DNA of 64,000 nucleotides from Rhizobium sp. S152 (GCF_030380735.1 NZ_JAUDRZ010000002.1:62001-126000), one strand, 5' to 3'. Shown: positions 54,698 through 63,877, counted from the first letter of the stretch. Numbers and translations are program-made. The notes: generated by a model not told the origin, from the letters alone.

Positions 54698-55951
54698 ATG
54701 GCGCGGCCCGCAACCTCTCCCGACCGGCTCTGGACCCGCCTGATGGCGCTCGGCGAGGATGGCGCGCTGCCCGGCGGCGGCGTCAACCGGCAGGCACTGT
54801 CAGGCGAGGAAATCCTGGCCTGGCGGCGGATCATCGCCTGGGGCGCCGAGGCTGGCCTCGAAGCATCCACCGATCCGGCTGGCAATCTGTTTCTCACCCT
54901 CAAAGGCGTGCTTCCCCACCTGGCGCCTGTCGTCGCCGGCAGTCACATCGACAGCCAGCCGACAGGCGGTCTTTTTGATGGGGCTTTCGGCGTGCTCGCG
55001 GCACTGGAGGCCGTGACCGCGATATCGGAAGCGGGCCTGACGCCGGAGCGCTCGATCACGGTCGTCGGCTGGATGAACGAAGAGGGAAGCCGCTTCGCTC
55101 CAGGCATGATGGGCTCCGAACTCTTCGCCGGTCTGCGCACAGGCGAAGAGGTGACGGCGGTGCGTGACGCCGATGGTGTCAGCGTCGGCGATGCCCTTGG
55201 CGAGTTGCATGCCGCGTTTCCTGAGCTGCCACGTCGCGCACTCGGATTTCCCATTCACGCCTATATCGAGCCGCATATCGAGCAGGCCGATGTATTGGAA
55301 ACGGAGGGCGCCGTCATCGGCGTCGTCTCCGGCATCCAGGGCAAGAAGACCTACGACATCACGATATCAGGCCGCGAGGCGCATGCCGGTACCGAGCCGA
55401 TGGCCCGCCGACAGGATGCGGTGCAGGCCTTCGCGCGCATGGCGACGCGGATGCATGACGCGATGGCCGGCGAGGAACTGATCAAGTTCACCATCGGCCG
55501 TGTCGTCGTCGAGCCCAATGCGCCGTCGGTCGTCCCGGCCAAGGTGACCTTCCGCATTGACCTGCGCCATCCCGACAATAGCGTGCTGGAAGCGTGCGGC
55601 GCCCGGCTGGAAGAGATCGCGCGCGCTGAAGCCGGCGCCTGCGAGGTCGAGATCCGCCGCCTCGTCGACGCGCCCTCGAACGGTTTCGACGAGGGGCTCA
55701 AGCAGGCGATCCGCAACTCGGCGGACCGGCATGGTCTGTCGCGCCTGGACGTCCTGTCCGCAGCCGGACACGATGCGCGGCAGATGGCGCGGCTGACGCG
55801 GTCCGCCATGATCTTCATTCCCTGCCGGGGCGGCATCAGCCACCATCCGGACGAGTGGTCCGAACCGGATCATGTCGCCGCCGGCGCGACCGTTCTTCTC
55901 GACCTGCTTCTCGAAGAAGCGGGTGTTTCGTTCAACCAAGGAGATGCATGA
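54698..55951 (+). CDS. M20-family amidohydrolase (N-carbamoyl amino acid hydrolase/allantoate amidohydrolase type)
   Basis: 417-residue zinc-dependent amidohydrolase. The first metal site is VAGSHIDSQPTGGLFDGAFGVLAALE, followed by WMNEEGSRFAPGMMGS, the dimer-domain His in REAHAGTEPMARRQDA, and the closing AAGHDARQMA and GISHHPDEWSEPD. These enzymes open N-carbamoyl or ureido groups to amino acid, CO2 and ammonia. Its presence suggests that the imported compound yields an N-carbamoyl or ureido intermediate. It overlaps the bicupin start (TGATG). Peptidase activity is less likely. Confidence 0.9.
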   Translation: MARPATSPDRLWTRLMALGEDGALPGGGVNRQALSGEEILAWRRIIAWGAEAGLEASTDPAGNLFLTLKGVLPHLAPVVAGSHIDSQPTGGLFDGAFGVLAALEAVTAISEAGLTPERSITVVGWMNEEGSRFAPGMMGSELFAGLRTGEEVTAVRDADGVSVGDALGELHAAFPELPRRALGFPIHAYIEPHIEQADVLETEGAVIGVVSGIQGKKTYDITISGREAHAGTEPMARRQDAVQAFARMATRMHDAMAGEELIKFTIGRVVVEPNAPSVVPAKVTFRIDLRHPDNSVLEACGARLEEIARAEAGACEVEIRRLVDAPSNGFDEGLKQAIRNSADRHGLSRLDVLSAAGHDARQMARLTRSAMIFIPCRGGISHHPDEWSEPDHVAAGATVLLDLLLEEAGVSFNQGDA

Positions 55952-56880
55952 TGAGCACAGCCAACGACATGGCCGAAATGCCGGTCCAACTGCCGCGCGA
56001 GCCCGCCAACGCGGCCGAGGCGCGCAGCCGCTATTTCAATTCCGGCAATGCCTTCAACATAAAGCTTCCGGCCGTGCCGGGACACATCTTCATGGACGAG
56101 CCGGCGCAGGCGATGAAGATGGAGAAAACCGGCTTCATCAACTGCGACCAGTCGGACAAGATGGAATGCGGCTTTGCCGCAACGACGCCGCTGATGCTGG
56201 CGCGCTATGCTGTGGTCAAGGCCGGTGAAACGCTGGATACGACGCTCGTGAACACGGCGTCGATCTGGTACGTCATCAAGGGCAGCTCCAGCCTCGTCGT
56301 CGGTGACGAGAAGGCGACGCTCGGCAAGGGCGATGTCTTCCTTCTGCCGGGTGGCATCACGTCGGCGATCGCCGCCAAGGACGATTGCGTCTTCTGGGCT
56401 GTCGGCAACGACCCGCAGCTGAAATTCGACACCTCCGCTCCGGTCACCGGCAAGGAAGCCGCGGTGCAGTTCGTGCACTATCCGGCCGATGAAATCACCC
56501 ATCAGCTCGACGTGGTCTATAGCTCGAACGCCAATGCCTCGACATCGGGTCACGCGCTAATCTTCTCGGCCGAAAAAACCGAAGCCGCCCGCAACATCAC
56601 GCCGACCATGACGCTGTCGCTGAACACGCTGAAGCCCAAGAGCGCGCAGCCGCCGCACAAGCACAATTCGGCCGCCATCACGCTGGTCGTCGCCGGGGAT
56701 CCTGCTTACTCCATGGTTGCCGAGCAGAAATGCGACTGGTCGCCCTGGGCAACGCTGGTGACGCCCGCCGCCGCCAAGCACAGCCACCACAATGACGGCA
56801 ACACGCGCGCCGAATTTCTGATCGTGCAGGATGGCGGGCTCTACTATCATGCCCGCACCATGGGATTCGAGTTCTACTGA
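55951..56880 (+). CDS. Bicupin protein
   Basis: 309-residue protein with two cupin barrels. The first (about residues 95-140, GSSSLVVGDEKATLGKGDVFLLPGG) lacks His ligands. The second keeps PPHKHNSAAITLVV and AKHSHHNDGN, which can bind a metal, although the motif-1 Glu is Ala. Bicupins near ureido hydrolases include ureidoglycine aminohydrolase, but this one is longer and not clearly that. The second of two ATG codons (55948/55951) has good spacing to AAGGAG. It overlaps both neighbours by TGATG junctions, so it is tightly coupled to them. Confidence 0.85.
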   Translation: MSTANDMAEMPVQLPREPANAAEARSRYFNSGNAFNIKLPAVPGHIFMDEPAQAMKMEKTGFINCDQSDKMECGFAATTPLMLARYAVVKAGETLDTTLVNTASIWYVIKGSSSLVVGDEKATLGKGDVFLLPGGITSAIAAKDDCVFWAVGNDPQLKFDTSAPVTGKEAAVQFVHYPADEITHQLDVVYSSNANASTSGHALIFSAEKTEAARNITPTMTLSLNTLKPKSAQPPHKHNSAAITLVVAGDPAYSMVAEQKCDWSPWATLVTPAAAKHSHHNDGNTRAEFLIVQDGGLYYHARTMGFEFY

Positions 56881-57818
56881 TGCGGCTGATTATCGATACC
56901 GATACCGCAGGGGATGATACCTATTCCCTGCTGCTGGCCATGAAGACGCCGGGGTCGACGCTGGAGGCGGTGACCGTCTGCGTCGGCAACGTGCCCTTCG
57001 ACCAGCAGGTGGAAAACGCGCTGGCGACCATCGAGGCCGCCGGTTTCTCCGGCAAGGTTCCGGTTTACTGCGGCGCGCGGCGGCCGATGGTCAAGCCATG
57101 GGAAGCCTCCACCATGCACGGCAATGACGGGATGAGCGGCGCCAACCTGCCGATCGCCCGCCAGCGGCCCGAGACGATGCATGCCGTCGATGCGATCATC
57201 GAGAAGGTGATGGCCGAGCCCGGCGAGATCGACATCCTCGCCCAGGCGCCGCTGACCAACATCGCGCTGGCGGTGATGAAGGAGCCGCGCATCGCCAAGG
57301 CGGTTCGTCATCTCTGGATCATGGGGGGCACCGACAATTCGGTCGGCAACATTACTCCCTGCGCCGAGTACAACTTCTTCATCGATCCCGAAGCGGCTAA
57401 GATCGTCTTCGAGGCCGGCTTCAACATCACGCTTTCGACCTGGACGCTCACCATGCGCTCCAGCCTGTTCGAAGCGGACCAGCTCGATGAAATCTTCGCG
57501 ATGAAGACGCCGCTTTCGGAGTTCTACCGCAAGGTTTCGGCCACTCCCCGCCAGACCGCGGAGGCGCGCTATGGCCGGCCGATCAGCACGCATCCGGATT
57601 CGCTCACCTGCGCCATGGCGCTCAATCCCGATCTGATCGAGCGCGCGCGCGACGCGGTTGTGCGGATCGAGACCGCGGGTGAAATCACCCGGGGATTCTC
57701 GGCCGTTCATCCACCGGTTCTCGGCAATCGCTGGCCGGAGTTCAAGGTGAACGCCCGCGTTGTCGAGACGGCATCGAACAACGGCTTCTTCGAGATGATG
57801 AAGCGGGCGTTGTCCTAG
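56880..57818 (+). CDS. Inosine-uridine-type nucleoside N-ribohydrolase family protein
   Basis: 312-residue Ca2+-dependent hydrolase. MRLIIDTDTAGDDTYSLLLAM matches the DTDPGxDD metal motif, with Pro replaced, and LAQAPLTNIALAV and WIMGGTDNSVGNITPCAEYNFFIDPEAAKIV carry the other conserved residues. The family splits N-glycosidic bonds of nucleosides. In this cluster it suggests an N-glycosylated substrate. It starts within the bicupin stop (TGATG) and ends 22 bp before a strong terminator. Confidence 0.9.
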   Translation: MRLIIDTDTAGDDTYSLLLAMKTPGSTLEAVTVCVGNVPFDQQVENALATIEAAGFSGKVPVYCGARRPMVKPWEASTMHGNDGMSGANLPIARQRPETMHAVDAIIEKVMAEPGEIDILAQAPLTNIALAVMKEPRIAKAVRHLWIMGGTDNSVGNITPCAEYNFFIDPEAAKIVFEAGFNITLSTWTLTMRSSLFEADQLDEIFAMKTPLSEFYRKVSATPRQTAEARYGRPISTHPDSLTCAMALNPDLIERARDAVVRIETAGEITRGFSAVHPPVLGNRWPEFKVNARVVETASNNGFFEMMKRALS

Positions 57819-57840
57819 GACAGTCTCCATATCGATTTTC

Positions 57841-57876
57841 AAAGACCGGGAACGGCGCCGTTTCCGGTCTTTTTTC
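57841..57876 (+). terminator. Rho-independent terminator
   Basis: AAAGACCGG (57841-57849) pairs with CCGGTCTTT (57864-57872) and the inner bases add more pairs; the T-run TTTTTT follows. It ends the SDR-to-nucleoside-hydrolase operon. Confidence 0.85.
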
Positions 57877-57994
57877 TGCGTATGCCCATCCTCGGAAGCG
57901 GCTGGTTGTCGAAATTTCGAACATTGATGCCTGATGGCTAAAAAATACCCACGGCGTGCACAACAAATAGCGCATTGAAAACACGAACATCGAT

Positions 57995-58011
57995 TTTACG
58001 TATACATATAT
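57995..58011. promoter_or_regulatory. Regulon motif copy 3
   Basis: On the minus strand this reads ATATATGTATACGTAAA, matching 11 of 13 central positions of the palindrome at 51828. It lies 172 bp upstream of the ATPase start at 58183. A TATAAT box (58023-58028) follows 12 bp later. The rest of the 57877-58182 spacer is AT-rich and holds no gene. Confidence 0.55.
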
Positions 58012-58182
58012 TGTTGTTTTTGTATAATATTTGCATCGGATAGGCGTTCGAAGGTCCGACGCTTGTTGACCGCGGGAGCATATCTCTGTTTTTTGGCCGA
58101 AAAAAATGGCGTTCTGCATCTGGCATACAGCTTGCTTGTATTTCTTTGACCAAGATTTGCATACGTGACAGGACTCGTGCTC

Positions 58183-59118
58183 ATGACTGACAGGACGATA
58201 ACGCCAACCGACCTCTTTCCTCGCGGCCCGGCCTCCGGCGCCATGGGATTGATCGAGTTGCTGAGGCCGCGAAAGACGCAGGCCGCTTTCTCCACTCCTG
58301 CCTTGCTCGAAGCCGCCGATGCGGTGGATGACGGGAAGCCGCTCATCGAGTTGCGAAACGTCTCGAAGACCTTCGGCGCGACGAAGGCGCTGAGCGATCT
58401 CGAAGTGTCCATTCGTCCTGGCGAACTGGTGACCGTGGTCGGCCCCTCGGGTTGCGGCAAGAGCACGCTCTTCAACATCCTCGCCGGTCTGGAAGAGCCT
58501 GACGCGGGCAATATCCTGCGCCTGAAGGGCGTCAGCTCCACGGCGTCCGATCTGCTCGGCAAGGTATCCTTCATGCCGCAGCGCGATCTGCTGCTGCCCT
58601 GGCGCAATGTCATCGACAACGCCATCATCGCCCTTGAAATCGAGGGCATGCCGCGTGCAGAGGCGCGCAAGCTGGCGATGGAGATGCTTCCCGAATTCGG
58701 TCTCGCCGGTTTCGAGAAGCAGTATCCGAACCAGCTGTCGGGCGGCATGCGTCAGCGCGTGGCGCTGATGCGGACCTTCCTGTTCAAGCGCGATCTGATG
58801 CTGCTCGACGAGCCGTTCGGTGCGCTCGATGCGCTGACACGCACGATGATGCAGCGCTGGCTGCTCGATGTCTGGCAGAAGCACAAGCGCACGGTGCTGT
58901 TCATTACCCACGACGTCGACGAGGCGATCTTCCTCGGCGACCGCGTGCTGGTCATGACGGCGCGGCCGGGCAAGGTGAAGCTGGAACAGGTTGTCGACCT
59001 GCCGCGTCCGCGCAAGGCCGACATCGTCACGTCTCCCGAATTCATCGCGCTGAAAAAGACACTTCTTGAGGCAATCGAGGAGGAAAGCATGAAGTCCTTC
59101 CAGGTCGCCGGACACTGA
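58183..59118 (+). CDS. ABC importer ATPase (SsuB/TauB/ThiZ type)
   Basis: 311-residue ATPase with an N-terminal extension of about 50 residues before the core. Walker A ([17 protein letters not shown]), the Q-loop segment MPQRDLLLPWRNV, signature LSGGMRQRVALMR and Walker B (LMLLDEPFGALD) are typical of transporters for nitrate, sulfonates, taurine and pyrimidine precursors. It opens the second rightward operon and works with the permeases at 61012-62564. AGGA lies eight bases before the ATG. Confidence 0.93.
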   Translation: MTDRTITPTDLFPRGPASGAMGLIELLRPRKTQAAFSTPALLEAADAVDDGKPLIELRNVSKTFGATKALSDLEVSIRPGELVTVVGPSGCGKSTLFNILAGLEEPDAGNILRLKGVSSTASDLLGKVSFMPQRDLLLPWRNVIDNAIIALEIEGMPRAEARKLAMEMLPEFGLAGFEKQYPNQLSGGMRQRVALMRTFLFKRDLMLLDEPFGALDALTRTMMQRWLLDVWQKHKRTVLFITHDVDEAIFLGDRVLVMTARPGKVKLEQVVDLPRPRKADIVTSPEFIALKKTLLEAIEEESMKSFQVAGH

Positions 59119-59156
59119 TTTCACCGCACACTGATTGAAGCATGAGGAAACAGATT

Positions 59157-59936
59157 ATGACTGACCATTATTCGGGTCGCCCGGCCCATATCGCCGAAGA
59201 CGAATGGAAGGCGCGCGTCGATCTCGCCGCCTGCTACCGCATGGTTGCCCGCCTCGGCATGGACGATCTGATCTACAACCACATCTCGATGCGCGTCCCC
59301 GGCCACGACGATCAGTTCCTTCTGAACCCCTACGGCTTCCTGTTCGAGGAAATCACCGCATCGAGCCTCGTGAAGATCGACATCGAAGGCAACAAGCTGG
59401 ACGACACGCCCTACACGGTCAACAAGGCCGCCTTCGTCATTCACGGCGCGCTGCACAAGTCGAGCCACGATGCCGTCTGCGTGCTGCACACGCACTCCGA
59501 TTCCAGCGTCGCGGTCTCCTGCCAGAAGGACGGCCTGCTGCCGCTCAGCCAGTTCGCCATGCGCTTCTACCAGCGCCAGGCTTTCCACGCCTATGAGGGC
59601 GTCGCCATCGACCTGGCGGAGCAGGAGCGCATCATCAATCACCTTGGCGGCAACAAGGTGATGCTGATGCGCAACCACGGCATCCTCACCATCGGCCGCA
59701 CGCCGGGCGAAGCCTTCATGCTGCTCTACTATTTCGAGCGCGCCGCGCGCATCCAGCTCGATCTCCAGGCCGCGACCGCTTCCGGCGCCGAGCTCGTCAT
59801 CCCGCCGCACGACGTTTGCGAGAAGGCGGCACGCCAGTTCTGGGAGAGCAAGGGCGACATTCTTATTGCCGGCGAACGGGAGTGGCCGGCGTTCCTGCGC
59901 CAGCTGGACAGGGAAGGCTCTGACTTCCGGCAGTAA
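59157..59936 (+). CDS. Class II aldolase/adducin-family enzyme
   Basis: 259-residue zinc enzyme. The Zn ligands are the histidines of VLHTHSDSSVAV and LMRNHGILTIG; the substrate loop begins YNHISMRVPGHDDQFLLNPYGFLFEE. Family members include fuculose- and rhamnulose-phosphate aldolases and also decarboxylases such as that of the bacterial pyridoxine pathway. I start at the ATG at 59157, behind GAGGAAAC. It lies 38 bp after the ATPase gene inside an importer operon, so it probably cleaves or decarboxylates the imported compound or its product. Confidence 0.88.
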   Translation: MTDHYSGRPAHIAEDEWKARVDLAACYRMVARLGMDDLIYNHISMRVPGHDDQFLLNPYGFLFEEITASSLVKIDIEGNKLDDTPYTVNKAAFVIHGALHKSSHDAVCVLHTHSDSSVAVSCQKDGLLPLSQFAMRFYQRQAFHAYEGVAIDLAEQERIINHLGGNKVMLMRNHGILTIGRTPGEAFMLLYYFERAARIQLDLQAATASGAELVIPPHDVCEKAARQFWESKGDILIAGEREWPAFLRQLDREGSDFRQ

Positions 59937-59989
59937 GCGCATCAGGGAGGAGGCAACGACAAGTCACGAACAACATAAAAGAGGGTTTC

Positions 59990-61015
59990 ATGCTTAACAG
60001 ACGTAACGTGATCGCAGCATTCGCTGCCGCCGCCATAACGCTTCCGGCACTCGGCATGGGTGCCGCTCCGGCCGCCGCGCAGGAGATGGTCGATGCCAGC
60101 CTGCGCCTGAAGTGGCTCACGCAGGCCCAGTTCGCCGGTTTCTACGTGGCTCTCGAAAAGGGCTACTACAAGGATGAAGGCATCAACCTCACCATCAATC
60201 CTGGTGGACCGAACCTTCTGACCGAAAACCTCGTCGCGACCGGCGCCGATACGTTCGGCCTCTCCGGCGGCACCGACAGCGTCTTCGCCGGACGTGACAA
60301 GGGCCTGCCGATCGTCTGCATCGGCGTCGCGCACCAGCAGACCCCGTTCGTCTTTGTCTCGCACAAGGACGGGGCGGTACAAAGCGTTGCCGACTTCAAG
60401 GGCAAGAAGATCACCACCTGGTTCACCGGCGCCAACCATGTTCTCTCGGCCATGCTGTCGAAAGCCGGCATCGACCCCAAGGAAGCCGATATCCAGCCGC
60501 AGCAAGTTTCCGTCACGCCCTTCGTCGACAAGCAGGTCGATGTCGTGACCGCCACCCGCTACAACGAGCTCTACGTCATCAACCAGCGCGTCGGTAAGGA
60601 AAACCTCAACCTCTTCGTGCCGGAGGACAGCGGCGTCTCTTTCCCGCGCGATACGCTGATCGTCTCCGAGCAGACCGCCGCCGAGAAGCCTGAACTCGTC
60701 GAGAAGTTCCTGCGCGCCAGCGTCAAGGGCTGGAAGGAAGCCTTCGCCAACGAGAAGGAAGCGATCGATATCATCATGAAGATCGCGCCTACGCTCGACC
60801 GCGCGCAGCAGGAATTCATGCTGTCCGAGATCAAGACGCTGATGACGGCGGGCAAGGGTTCGACCGACGGCATCTTCACCATCGACAAGGCAGCCGTCGG
60901 CTCGGCCAACGAACTGCTCGCCAAGTACGGCGTGATCTCCAAGCCCGTCGATCTCGACAAGGCCTTCAACGCCTCCTTCATCGACAAGATCCCGGCCGAG
61001 GAACGACGCCTGTGA
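59990..61015 (+). CDS. ABC solute-binding protein, NMT1/THI5-like (ThiY/SsuA group)
   Basis: 341-residue periplasmic protein with a signal peptide (about residues 1-31, ending AAA-QE). The mature N terminus LRLKWLTQAQFAGFYVALEKGYYKDEGINL matches the NMT1/THI5 domain of ThiY and riboflavin-type RibY proteins, whose WxxQAQFAGYYxA segment is characteristic. Ligands in this group are small N-heterocycles or sulfonates. The protein has GVSFPRDTLIVSEQTA in the second lobe. It is followed by two permeases and a monooxygenase, and overlaps the first permease by 4 nt. Confidence 0.9.
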   Translation: MLNRRNVIAAFAAAAITLPALGMGAAPAAAQEMVDASLRLKWLTQAQFAGFYVALEKGYYKDEGINLTINPGGPNLLTENLVATGADTFGLSGGTDSVFAGRDKGLPIVCIGVAHQQTPFVFVSHKDGAVQSVADFKGKKITTWFTGANHVLSAMLSKAGIDPKEADIQPQQVSVTPFVDKQVDVVTATRYNELYVINQRVGKENLNLFVPEDSGVSFPRDTLIVSEQTAAEKPELVEKFLRASVKGWKEAFANEKEAIDIIMKIAPTLDRAQQEFMLSEIKTLMTAGKGSTDGIFTIDKAAVGSANELLAKYGVISKPVDLDKAFNASFIDKIPAEERRL

Positions 61016-61809
61016 CTGGAATGAATTCATCCGCGACAAGCCTGCCCGTCATCTCGACGGGCAGGATCTACACGGCGGTGAAGCCGATCCTTTGGCTGGC
61101 TGTCGGGCTGTTGGCGATCGAGGTGATCGTCATGGCCTTCGGCATCCGCCCCTATTATCTGCCGCGCCCAAGCGCCATTGCCGCCAACATCATGGCGACG
61201 CCCGGCGCCTATCTTGCCGGCCTTTGGCGGACCTTCCTCGAGACGGCGCTCGGCTTCGTTGCGGGTAGCCTGTTCGGCGTAGCGATCGCGGTCGTCTTCC
61301 ATCGCTGGACGGCACTTCGCGAGCTGTTCTTTCCGCTCTTCATCGTCTCTCAGACCATTCCCGTCATCGCCTTCGGCGCGGTGGTTGTGCTCTGGTTTGG
61401 CAACACGCTGTTCGCCAAGGCGGTGATCTCCTTCTATGTCAGCTTCCTTCCGGTCACGGTCAACGCCATCCTCGGCTTTTCATCGGTGGACCCCAAGCAG
61501 GTTCAACTGATGCGCAGCTTCGGCGCCAGGGACGGACAGATCCTGCGGCGCATCTATCTGCCGGCCGCTTTGCCGCAGATCTTCGTCGCGCTGAAGCTCG
61601 CCTCTTCGCTTGCCTTGGTCGGCGCGATCGTCGGCGAGTGGTTCGGCGATACGACCGGTCTCGGCGTGCTGCTGCTACAGGCGATGTACAACGAAAACGT
61701 CGTCGGCATCTGGGCAACCATCGTCGTCTCCGCCTGTCTCGGCATGGGGCTCTACGGCGTCGTATCCTGGGCGGAGCGCCATATCGTCTTCTGGGGGATC
61801 GAGAAATGA
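61012..61809 (+). CDS. ABC permease (SsuC/ThiX type)
   Basis: 265-residue permease with about six helices and the EAA-like coupling loop VDPKQVQLMRSFGARDGQILRRIYLPAALP typical of the taurine/nitrate/ThiX group. The start at 61012 is a GTG overlapping the binding-protein stop; an ATG three codons later (61021) is an alternative. It is one of two permeases of the importer. Confidence 0.92.
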   Translation: MTGMNSSATSLPVISTGRIYTAVKPILWLAVGLLAIEVIVMAFGIRPYYLPRPSAIAANIMATPGAYLAGLWRTFLETALGFVAGSLFGVAIAVVFHRWTALRELFFPLFIVSQTIPVIAFGAVVVLWFGNTLFAKAVISFYVSFLPVTVNAILGFSSVDPKQVQLMRSFGARDGQILRRIYLPAALPQIFVALKLASSLALVGAIVGEWFGDTTGLGVLLLQAMYNENVVGIWATIVVSACLGMGLYGVVSWAERHIVFWGIEK

Positions 61810-62564
61810 GCACTCAACGCACGGACAACCTGCGCCAGATCGGCCGCGGCATCGCCGGCGCGCTTCTCGTCGCCGTCATATGGGAACTGGCGGCGCGTGG
61901 CTTCAATCTGCCCGCCTATGTGCTGCCTTCGGTCTCCAGCATTCTTTCCGGAATGGTGTCGGACGCGCGCAATCTTCTTGACGCCACCGCCTTTACGGCT
62001 GGAGAGGCCATCGCCGGCTACGTGATTGGCTGCGCCATCGGCATGTCGCTCGCCGTGCTCGTCACCATCATCCCCGCCGCGCGTGGCGTCGTCCTGCCGC
62101 TGGCGACCGCCATTAATTCGGTCCCCGTGGTCGCCTATTCGCCGCTTGTCCTGCTCTGGTTCGGCATGGGCATGACGTCCAAGGTGGTGATGGTGGCAAT
62201 CGCCGTTTCCTTCACGATCTTTCTCAGCACCATCGCCGGCCTCGACCGGATCGATCGCAAGACGGTCGATCTCATCCGTTCCTTCGGCGCGGGACAGTTT
62301 GCCATCGTCTGGAGGTTGCGCCTGCCCACCGCGCTGCCGCTGATCATCGCCGGCATGCGTGTCTCGACCGTTCGCAGCGTGCTGGTGGCAATCGTCACCG
62401 AGATGCTCGGCGCTTACGGCGGGCTCGGCTGGGTCATCTATCAGGCCGTGCTGCAGATCGACTTCGTCAAGGTCTGGGCCGCCATCATCGTCGCCTCGAC
62501 GATCAGCCTCGTCTTCTTCGGCGCGATCAGCTTCGTCGAGCGGCGTTACGTCTTCTGGAGATAA
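61806..62564 (+). CDS. ABC permease (SsuC/ThiX type), second subunit
   Basis: 252-residue permease, again with six helices and a coupling loop IDRKTVDLIRSFGAGQFAIVWRLRLPTALP. It overlaps the first permease by ATGA. Two different permease genes suggest a heterodimeric channel, less usual in this family than a homodimer. It is followed 7 bp later by the monooxygenase gene. Confidence 0.92.
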   Translation: MSTQRTDNLRQIGRGIAGALLVAVIWELAARGFNLPAYVLPSVSSILSGMVSDARNLLDATAFTAGEAIAGYVIGCAIGMSLAVLVTIIPAARGVVLPLATAINSVPVVAYSPLVLLWFGMGMTSKVVMVAIAVSFTIFLSTIAGLDRIDRKTVDLIRSFGAGQFAIVWRLRLPTALPLIIAGMRVSTVRSVLVAIVTEMLGAYGGLGWVIYQAVLQIDFVKVWAAIIVASTISLVFFGAISFVERRYVFWR

Positions 62565-62571
62565 GCACAGC

Positions 62572-63867
62572 ATGACACGCAAGATTCACTTCGGCCTCTT
62601 CCTTCTCGGCACCGGCAGCCATGTGGCCGGATGGCGGATGCCGGGCGCGATCGACAGCTTCCAGAATATCGACCAGGTCCGCGCCATCGCGCAGGAAGCC
62701 GAGCGCGGCCTCTTCGACCTGATCTTCATGGGCGACAACCTGCACGCCGATCCGGCGGCGCACCCCTCCTACACGGCGCGGCTGGAGCCGCTGACGCTGC
62801 TCTCGGCCGTCGCCGGCGCGACTAAGCATATTGGCCTCGGCGCCACCGTCTCGACCACCTACAGCGATCCCTTCACGGTCGCCCGCGTCTTCGCGTCCCT
62901 CGATCACCTGAGCGGTGGTCGCGCGGCCTGGAACGCTGTCACGACGGCGAACCCGACGGCTGCGGCGAATTTCGGGACGATCCATCCCGATCATGCCAAG
63001 CGCTACGAGATCGCCGAGGAATTCCTGACTGTCGTTCGCGGCCTGTGGGATTGCTGGGCGGACGACGCGATCGTCGCGGATCGCGAGACCGGTCTCTACA
63101 TCGATCCGGCCAAGGTTCGCTGTCTCGACCACGATGGAGCGCACTTCAAGGTCAAGGGACCGTTGAACATCGGCCGCTCGCCGCAGGGCCAGCCGATCAT
63201 CCTTCAGGCCGGCGGGTCAGGTCCCGGCCAGGAGCTGGCGGCCAAGTCGGCGGATGTCGTCTTCTCCGTCACGCAGGATCTCGACGAGGCGCGTGCCTTC
63301 TACCGCTCCGTCAAGGATCGCCTGCCGAAATACGGCCGCGCCGAAGACAGCATGGTCATCCTGCCGGGTCTCATGCCGATCGTCGGACGCACCGAGCGCG
63401 AAGCGCACGACAAGCTCGCGGCGCTTCAGGGCTTCATCAGCGAAACCAATGCGCTGTCGCTGCTGTCCGATCGTTTCGGCATCGACATGAGCGTCTACGA
63501 TCTCGACGGCCCCATTCCCGAGGACCTGAAGCCATCGGACAATTACCACGCCTTCGCCAAGGTCATGCTCGACAAGGCGCGGCGCGAGAACATGCGGCTG
63601 CGGGATGTCTACAACCTCATGGCCGCGGCCCGCGGACACTGGGTTCTCTGCGGAACACCGGAATATATTGCGGATACGCTCGAGACCTGGTTTGAAACCG
63701 GCGCCGCGGACGGTTTCAACATCATGCCATCGCATTTCCCCGATGGATTGACCGATTTCGTCGACATGGTCGTGCCGATCCTGCAGGAGCGGGGCCTCTA
63801 TCGCACCGAATATGAAAGCGGCACGCTGCGCGACCGGATGGGTTTCGAACGCCCCGCGCGGATCTAG
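62572..63867 (+). CDS. LLM-class flavin-dependent monooxygenase (NtaA/SnaA/DszA family)
   Basis: 431-residue luciferase-like TIM-barrel enzyme. The N terminus HFGLFLLGTGSHVAGWRMPGA, FMGDNLHADPAAHPSYTARLEPLTLL and the FMN-binding QAGGSGPGQELAAKSADVVFS are characteristic of the NtaA/SnaA/DszA branch. These enzymes use reduced FMN and O2 to cleave C-N or C-S bonds in nitrilotriacetate, dibenzothiophene sulfone and, in relatives, riboflavin. A flavin reductase gene starts 10 bp later, supplying FMNH2. It is encoded with an SsuABC/ThiXYZ-like importer, which supports attack on the imported compound. Confidence 0.93.
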   Translation: MTRKIHFGLFLLGTGSHVAGWRMPGAIDSFQNIDQVRAIAQEAERGLFDLIFMGDNLHADPAAHPSYTARLEPLTLLSAVAGATKHIGLGATVSTTYSDPFTVARVFASLDHLSGGRAAWNAVTTANPTAAANFGTIHPDHAKRYEIAEEFLTVVRGLWDCWADDAIVADRETGLYIDPAKVRCLDHDGAHFKVKGPLNIGRSPQGQPIILQAGGSGPGQELAAKSADVVFSVTQDLDEARAFYRSVKDRLPKYGRAEDSMVILPGLMPIVGRTEREAHDKLAALQGFISETNALSLLSDRFGIDMSVYDLDGPIPEDLKPSDNYHAFAKVMLDKARRENMRLRDVYNLMAAARGHWVLCGTPEYIADTLETWFETGAADGFNIMPSHFPDGLTDFVDMVVPILQERGLYRTEYESGTLRDRMGFERPARI

Positions 63868-63877
63868 GAGACGGCAC

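Noticed and set aside
54698..56880. M20 enzyme plus cupin read as allantoate degradation (AllC and ureidoglycine aminohydrolase)
   Set aside because: The cupin is longer than ureidoglycine aminohydrolase, its motif-1 Glu is missing, and allantoinase or ureidoglycolate genes are absent.
52634..59936. Assignment of the SDR, aminotransferase, hydrolase and aldolase genes to the vitamin B6 degradation pathway
   Set aside because: A class II aldolase-family decarboxylase and an alpha/beta hydrolase occur in that pathway, but the aminotransferase is not of the pyridoxamine-pyruvate type and no pyridine oxygenase is present.
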